Below are positions 61,101-64,000 of a DNA stretch of 64,000 nucleotides, one piece after another (positions within the stretch are counted from its first letter, which is position 1; each line of letters opens with the position of its first letter). The DNA comes from Xanthomonas sp. DAR 34887 (GTDB lineage Bacteria > Pseudomonadota > Gammaproteobacteria > Xanthomonadales > Xanthomonadaceae). The translations under genes were made by a program, and so were the position numbers. Below the pieces are notes generated by a model that was not told the origin of the DNA, did no database searches, and saw only the letters and a list, made by a program, of their open reading frames with translations. Location of the stretch: contig NZ_CP162490.1 of the NCBI RefSeq assembly GCF_041245805.1, positions 3,263,001 to 3,327,000 on the forward strand. The letters run 5' to 3'.

Positions 61101-62522
61101 ATAGCCGGCGCGCGGCCCCAGCCGCGTGCTGAAGCCGTCGCACAGCATCCGCAGCACCGTGTCGAAGCGCTCGCGCGGCAACGTCGCGTACGGCCAGGCG
61201 CCGCGCACCAGCGCGTACAGCGCGTCCTCGTCCCATTCCTGGCAGGCGACCTCGGCGACCAGTTGCTGCGCCAGCACGTCCAGCGGCGCATCGAGCATGC
61301 GCAGCGCATCCAGTTCACCGCGGCGCACGCAGTCGAGCAGTGCCGCGCATTCGACCAGGTCGTCGCGCGACTGCGGGAACAGCCGCGCCTTCGGCGTGCC
61401 GCCGACGGCGTGGCCGGAACGCCCGGCGCGCTGCAGGAAACTGGCGATCGAGCGCGGCGAGCCGAGCTGACACACCAGGTCCACGTCGCCGATGTCCAGA
61501 CCCAGTTCCAGCGAGGCGGTGGCGACCAGCACCTGCAGCTGGCCGGCCTTGAGCCGCTGCTCGGCGAGCAGCCGCGCCTCGCGCGCGAGGCTGCCGTGGT
61601 GCGCCGCCACCGCGTCGTTGCCGAGCAGCTCGGCCAGGTGCCGCGCGGTGCGTTCGGCCATGCGCCGGGTGTTGACGAACACCAGCGTGGTGCGATGCGC
61701 GCGCACCAACTCGGCCAGTCGCGCGTATACCTGCTGCCATTGATCGTTGGACATGGTCACGCTGAGCGGCGTCGGCGGCAGCTCCAGCGCCAGATCGCGG
61801 GCACGCGCATAGCCGATGTCGACGATCGCGCAATCCGGTTGCCCGGCATGCACCGCCGCGCTGCCGACCAGGAAGCGCGCGACCGCATCGATCGGCTTCT
61901 GCGTCGCCGACAGGCCGATGCGCAGCGGCGGCGTCGCGCACAGCTGCTGCAGGCGCTGCAACGACAGCGCCAGATGGCTGCCGCGCTTGTTCGCGGCCAG
62001 CGCGTGGATCTCGTCGACGATCACCGTGCGCACATGGCGCAGCGCGTCGCGCCCGGATGCCGAACCGAGCAGTACGTACAGCGACTCGGGCGTGGTCACC
62101 AGCACGTGCGGCGGGCGCCGCCGCGCCTGCGCGCGTTCGCGCTGCGGCGTGTCGCCGGTGCGCACCGCGGTACGGATCTCCACATCGGGCAGGCCCAGCG
62201 CGGCCAGCTCGGCGCGGATGCCGGCCAGCGGCGCCTCGAGATTGAGCTGGATATCGTTTGAAAGCGCTTTCAGCGGCGACACATACAGCACCTGGGTGCG
62301 GTCGGCGAGCCCGCCATCGCGCAGGCCTTCACGCAGCAGCGCATCGAGCGCGGCGAGAAACGCGGTGAGGGTCTTGCCGGAGCCGGTGGGCGCCGCCACC
62401 AAGGTGTGCCGCCCGTCCTGGATCGCCGGCCATGCAGCCAGCTGCGCAGGCGTCGGCGCGGCAAAACAGCGCTCGAACCAGCGGGCGACGGCAGGATGGA
62501 AGCGTGCTTGCACGAACGACAT
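58155..62522 (-). CDS. lhr: Large helicase-related protein Lhr
   Basis: 1455 aa superfamily 2 helicase. Walker A APTGSGKTLTAFLAAL near the N-terminus, DEIH box in VIVDEIHALAANKRG, motif VI in QRAGRSGHAVGG, then the long Lhr C-terminal half with winged-helix and beta-barrel regions. Full length for the bacterial long form. It works in DNA repair. ATG 62522 opens the conserved N-terminus directly. Confidence 0.95.
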   Translation of the reverse strand: MSFVQARFHPAVARWFERCFAAPTPAQLAAWPAIQDGRHTLVAAPTGSGKTLTAFLAALDALLREGLRDGGLADRTQVLYVSPLKALSNDIQLNLEAPLAGIRAELAALGLPDVEIRTAVRTGDTPQRERAQARRRPPHVLVTTPESLYVLLGSASGRDALRHVRTVIVDEIHALAANKRGSHLALSLQRLQQLCATPPLRIGLSATQKPIDAVARFLVGSAAVHAGQPDCAIVDIGYARARDLALELPPTPLSVTMSNDQWQQVYARLAELVRAHRTTLVFVNTRRMAERTARHLAELLGNDAVAAHHGSLAREARLLAEQRLKAGQLQVLVATASLELGLDIGDVDLVCQLGSPRSIASFLQRAGRSGHAVGGTPKARLFPQSRDDLVECAALLDCVRRGELDALRMLDAPLDVLAQQLVAEVACQEWDEDALYALVRGAWPYATLPRERFDTVLRMLCDGFSTRLGPRAGYLHRDAVHRRVRERRGARMAALTSGGTIPETGDYSVLLEPQAETIGTVNEDFAVESLSGDVFQLGNASYRILRVEPGRVRVEDARGAPPNIPFWLGEAPGRSDELSAGVSRLRAELERCLEQGGAAQALAWLQEEQALDAAAAQQLVDYLGRARTALGALPTQRCIVLERFFDDSGGTQLVIHSVYGSRINRAWGLALRKRFCRTFNFELQAAATEDAIVLSLSTRHSFALDEVARYLHASSALDVLVQALLDAPLFGVRWRWNATNALALPRFTGGRKVAPQLQRMKSEDLLATVFPDQVACAENLVGEREIPEHPLVAQTLHDCLHEAMDSDGWLQLLRGIEDGSVRVLARDLAAPSPLAAEALDARPYAFLDDAPLEERRTQAVHSRRYQDPDSADDLGRLDPEAIAAVREEAWPQPRSRDEMHEALVALGVLSDGEAAAQPAWSNWLAELAADARATRLQLGGDGDGIGLWVAAEALALIAPLYPQAAAQPRIAVPQGYAIDDWQRDHALRELLRARLSALGPVTAAALAAPLQMPLREVQAALLALQQDGYLLPGRFTAEASADEWCERHLLARIHRYTLGRLRREIEPVAPRDYARFLFRWQHLDGEGRVAGAEALASVLAQLEGFEAPAALWEADLLPARVRDYAPAWLDELCSAGRTLWTRLRPTAASAGGAGGTGSLRSTPILLLPRRSAAQWARLAPAAESGALGSRAQKVADYLGTHGASFFDEIADATRLLSTELEEALAELVAAGRIHCDSYAGLRALLVPASKRPSALSRRRRRVPLYGIQDAGRWALLRGAADAGDAVARGEALEHLARTLLRRYGVICWRLLEREAAWLPPWRELLRVYQRLEARGEIRGGRFISGLSGEQFALPEAIALLRQIRRQPHDGAWLCVAAADPANLLGSVLPGARVPRVPGARVLYRDGLPMATWVAERFELLQDLSATDAAAARQRLLESTGPGTREAIAAMLAGLR

Positions 62523-63130
62523 GCGGTCTCCGGCGACGCAGCGTCGCGATCGAATGCATTGCGGGCGAAACGAGGGGGTGTCCCGATTGTCCTCGGTACG
62601 ACAATCGAGTCAATCGCGTCGGGAAAACATGGTGACGTTACCAACGCAGATCAAGCGCAGCTGCGCGGGACAGCTGTTTTCAAGGGATTTTCGGTTAATG
62701 ATTCAGTGAAAGCCAAGCTGTCTACCACGTACCCCGACATGCGTTGTTATGTTGTCGATGCCGTCACGCCAGCGCATCCAGAGTTTGCGCAACGAACGTG
62801 AAATCGCTTCGGGGAGCCTTGCATGCAGCATGGCAGCATGATCGAACAACCGCGCCGGTACCGGCGCCGCCACGCCGCCGCGGCGCGTGACTGCGCGTAC
62901 GCCGTGGTATTGCGCAACGCGCGCATGCTCGGCGATGGCCGTGTGCGACAGCGCAGCGCAAGGTGCGTGCGCGGCACCGGCGCACAACGGGGCAACGTCC
63001 GCACCGACGTCGATTGCAGCTTCACCGCTTCCACTCGCTCGCCCTCGGCGGCGTGGCGATTCAACGTCGACTCCACCGCTTCACTTCCCTAGCCAGACCT
63101 TTTCACTTCCCTAGCCAAGGAGCATCACCA
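62523..63130. other. Gene-free stretch between lhr and the DUF3175 gene
   Basis: 608 bp between divergent genes; open frames here look accidental. The part 62570-62800 is less GC-rich than its surroundings. A 16-bp sequence TTCACTTCCCTAGCCA is tandemly repeated at 63080-63095 and 63102-63117, just before the ribosome site of the next gene. Nothing else is recognised. Confidence 0.6.
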
Positions 63131-63445
63131 ATGGCACACAGCAGCTCGAATGTTTCCACCGCCCACTGGGTGCAGCGCGTCAACGACAGCAGCGATGCGC
63201 TGGAGCTCACGCCCAGCGTGTTCGAACGCGACGACCCGGTGTCCATCGCCCGTTCGCTCAAGCACTCCGCCGACCAGAGCGCGCGGCGCCGCACCGGTCC
63301 CTACCGCTCGGCGATGTCGATGCTGACCTTCTACATCAACCGCGCCGGCAAGCAGCTGCCGGCCCAGCGCCGCGAGGTGCTGGAACAGGCCAAGGACGAA
63401 CTGCGCAGCCTGTACGGCAAGCCGCGCCGGGGCACCGCGGGCTGA
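63131..63445 (+). CDS. DUF3175 domain protein
   Basis: 104 aa, basic. SARRRTGPYRSAMSMLTFYI and GKQLPAQRREVLEQAKDELR are the conserved DUF3175 core; function unknown. A perfect AAGGAG lies 9 nt before the ATG. Confidence 0.9.
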   Translation: MAHSSSNVSTAHWVQRVNDSSDALELTPSVFERDDPVSIARSLKHSADQSARRRTGPYRSAMSMLTFYINRAGKQLPAQRREVLEQAKDELRSLYGKPRRGTAG

Positions 63446-63563
63446 GCGCCGCGACGCGGCATTCGGGGGCGCAGCGTGATGCGCACGGCAGTTCCGTGCT
63501 TCGCTAGCGCCCCCCGGCGCGTTGCGTTTGCCCTGCGCCGAAGCATGGGCGCATGATCGCGAC

Positions 63564-64000
63564 ATGATCAAGGAACCCGACGTTTCGGACTGGGTCCAGC
63601 GCCCTGCCGATACCGCTGCCGACCCTGGCTCCGTCGCCTCGGCGATGAGCGAGGATGCACTGCTGCTGTCGCGGATCATCCTCGCCCAGGGCGAGATCGC
63701 CGCTGCCGGCAGCGATCCGCTGCAGGTGGTCGACGTGGTGACCCGCCGCGCGCAGGAGCTAACCCGCTCCAACGGCGCGGTGGTGGAGATGTGCGACGGC
63801 AACGACATGCTGTACTGGTCGGCCAGCGGTACCGCCGAACGGCACCTGGGCCTGCGCCTGCCCAGCAACGGCAGCCTGTCCGGACTGTGCATGCGCAGCG
63901 GCAAGGTGCTGCAGTGCGACGATTCCGAGCAGGACCCGCGGGTCAATCTCGAGGCGTGCCGCAAGGTCGGCCTGCGTTCGATGCTGGTGGTGCCGCTCAG
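63564..64000 (+). CDS. GAF-domain sensor protein, partial (C-terminus beyond window)
   Basis: 145 codons are visible. After a short N-terminal segment (about 1-30) a GAF domain begins (ALLLSRIILAQGEIAAAGSD, RSNGAVVEMCDGNDMLYWSA, SLSGLCMRSGKVLQCDDSE, VGLRSMLVVPL). The output domain lies beyond the window; GGDEF or histidine kinase modules are common partners. The start ATG is at 63564. Confidence 0.88.
   Translation, partial: MIKEPDVSDWVQRPADTAADPGSVASAMSEDALLLSRIILAQGEIAAAGSDPLQVVDVVTRRAQELTRSNGAVVEMCDGNDMLYWSASGTAERHLGLRLPSNGSLSGLCMRSGKVLQCDDSEQDPRVNLEACRKVGLRSMLVVPL

Noticed and set aside
62703..63114. Several short frames between lhr and the DUF3175 gene
   Set aside because: No ribosome sites, Arg/Ala-rich composition and no recognisable motif.

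Overview
Organism and composition. GC-rich DNA (about two thirds G+C) with large TonB-dependent receptors feeding glycoside-hydrolase operons, DUF885 and S9 peptidase pairs, and many copies of the short palindrome GTAGGAGCGGCTTCAGCCGC. This points to Xanthomonas or a very close Xanthomonadaceae genus. All identifications below rest on reading the sequence and on family knowledge; no database search was run.

Region 1, 1-41.4 kb, all on the minus strand. This reads as one programme for taking apart plant hydroxyproline-rich glycoproteins (extensins, arabinogalactan proteins). In direction of transcription, from 41.4 kb down: (i) a hydroxyproline catabolic operon: hydroxyproline 2-epimerase, three-subunit D-hydroxyproline dehydrogenase, pyrroline-4-hydroxy-2-carboxylate deaminase and 2-oxoglutarate semialdehyde dehydrogenase, running into an M24 Xaa-Pro dipeptidase. 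(ii) Two DUF885 peptidases, an APC permease, an S9 peptidase and a GH35 beta-galactosidase. (iii) A Tat-exported protein of unassigned family that looks like a helical-barrel glycosidase. (iv) An operon of TonB receptor, GH121 beta-L-arabinobiosidase, GH43 arabinofuranosidase and a second S9 peptidase. (v) A TonB receptor followed by a GH127/GH146 beta-L-arabinofuranosidase and a GH27 alpha-galactosidase. (vi) A third TonB receptor cut by the window start. The glycosidases match the known chemistry of extensin decoration (beta-linked arabinose chains on Hyp, alpha-galactose on Ser), the peptidases match X-Pro/X-Hyp bonds, and the Hyp operon carries the released imino acid to 2-oxoglutarate.

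Regulation. Six promoters in this region share one architecture: a near-palindrome close to TGCG-N6-CGCA, then exactly 20 nt, then CAAGACG acting as a -35-like element, then 17-18 nt to a -10-like element. One lies between the Hyp operon and a divergent PAS-AraC regulator at 41585-42292, which is the obvious candidate activator.

Region 2, 41.6-53.3 kb. Housekeeping and conserved Xanthomonas genes: ftsY, mutY, yggX, a DUF6491 lipoprotein, a YfbK-like von Willebrand lipoprotein, an M48 metalloprotease, a formylglycine-generating-enzyme-like lipoprotein, rnd, an H-NS family protein and tRNA-Ala(CGC).

Region 3, 53.4-64 kb. A 53-aa hydrophilic protein, cheW with two adjacent chemoreceptors, the very large helicase Lhr, a DUF3175 protein and the start of a GAF-domain protein cut by the window end.

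Intergenic DNA holds five copies of the short REP palindrome (four paired) and three copies of a roughly 130-bp composite palindromic repeat.
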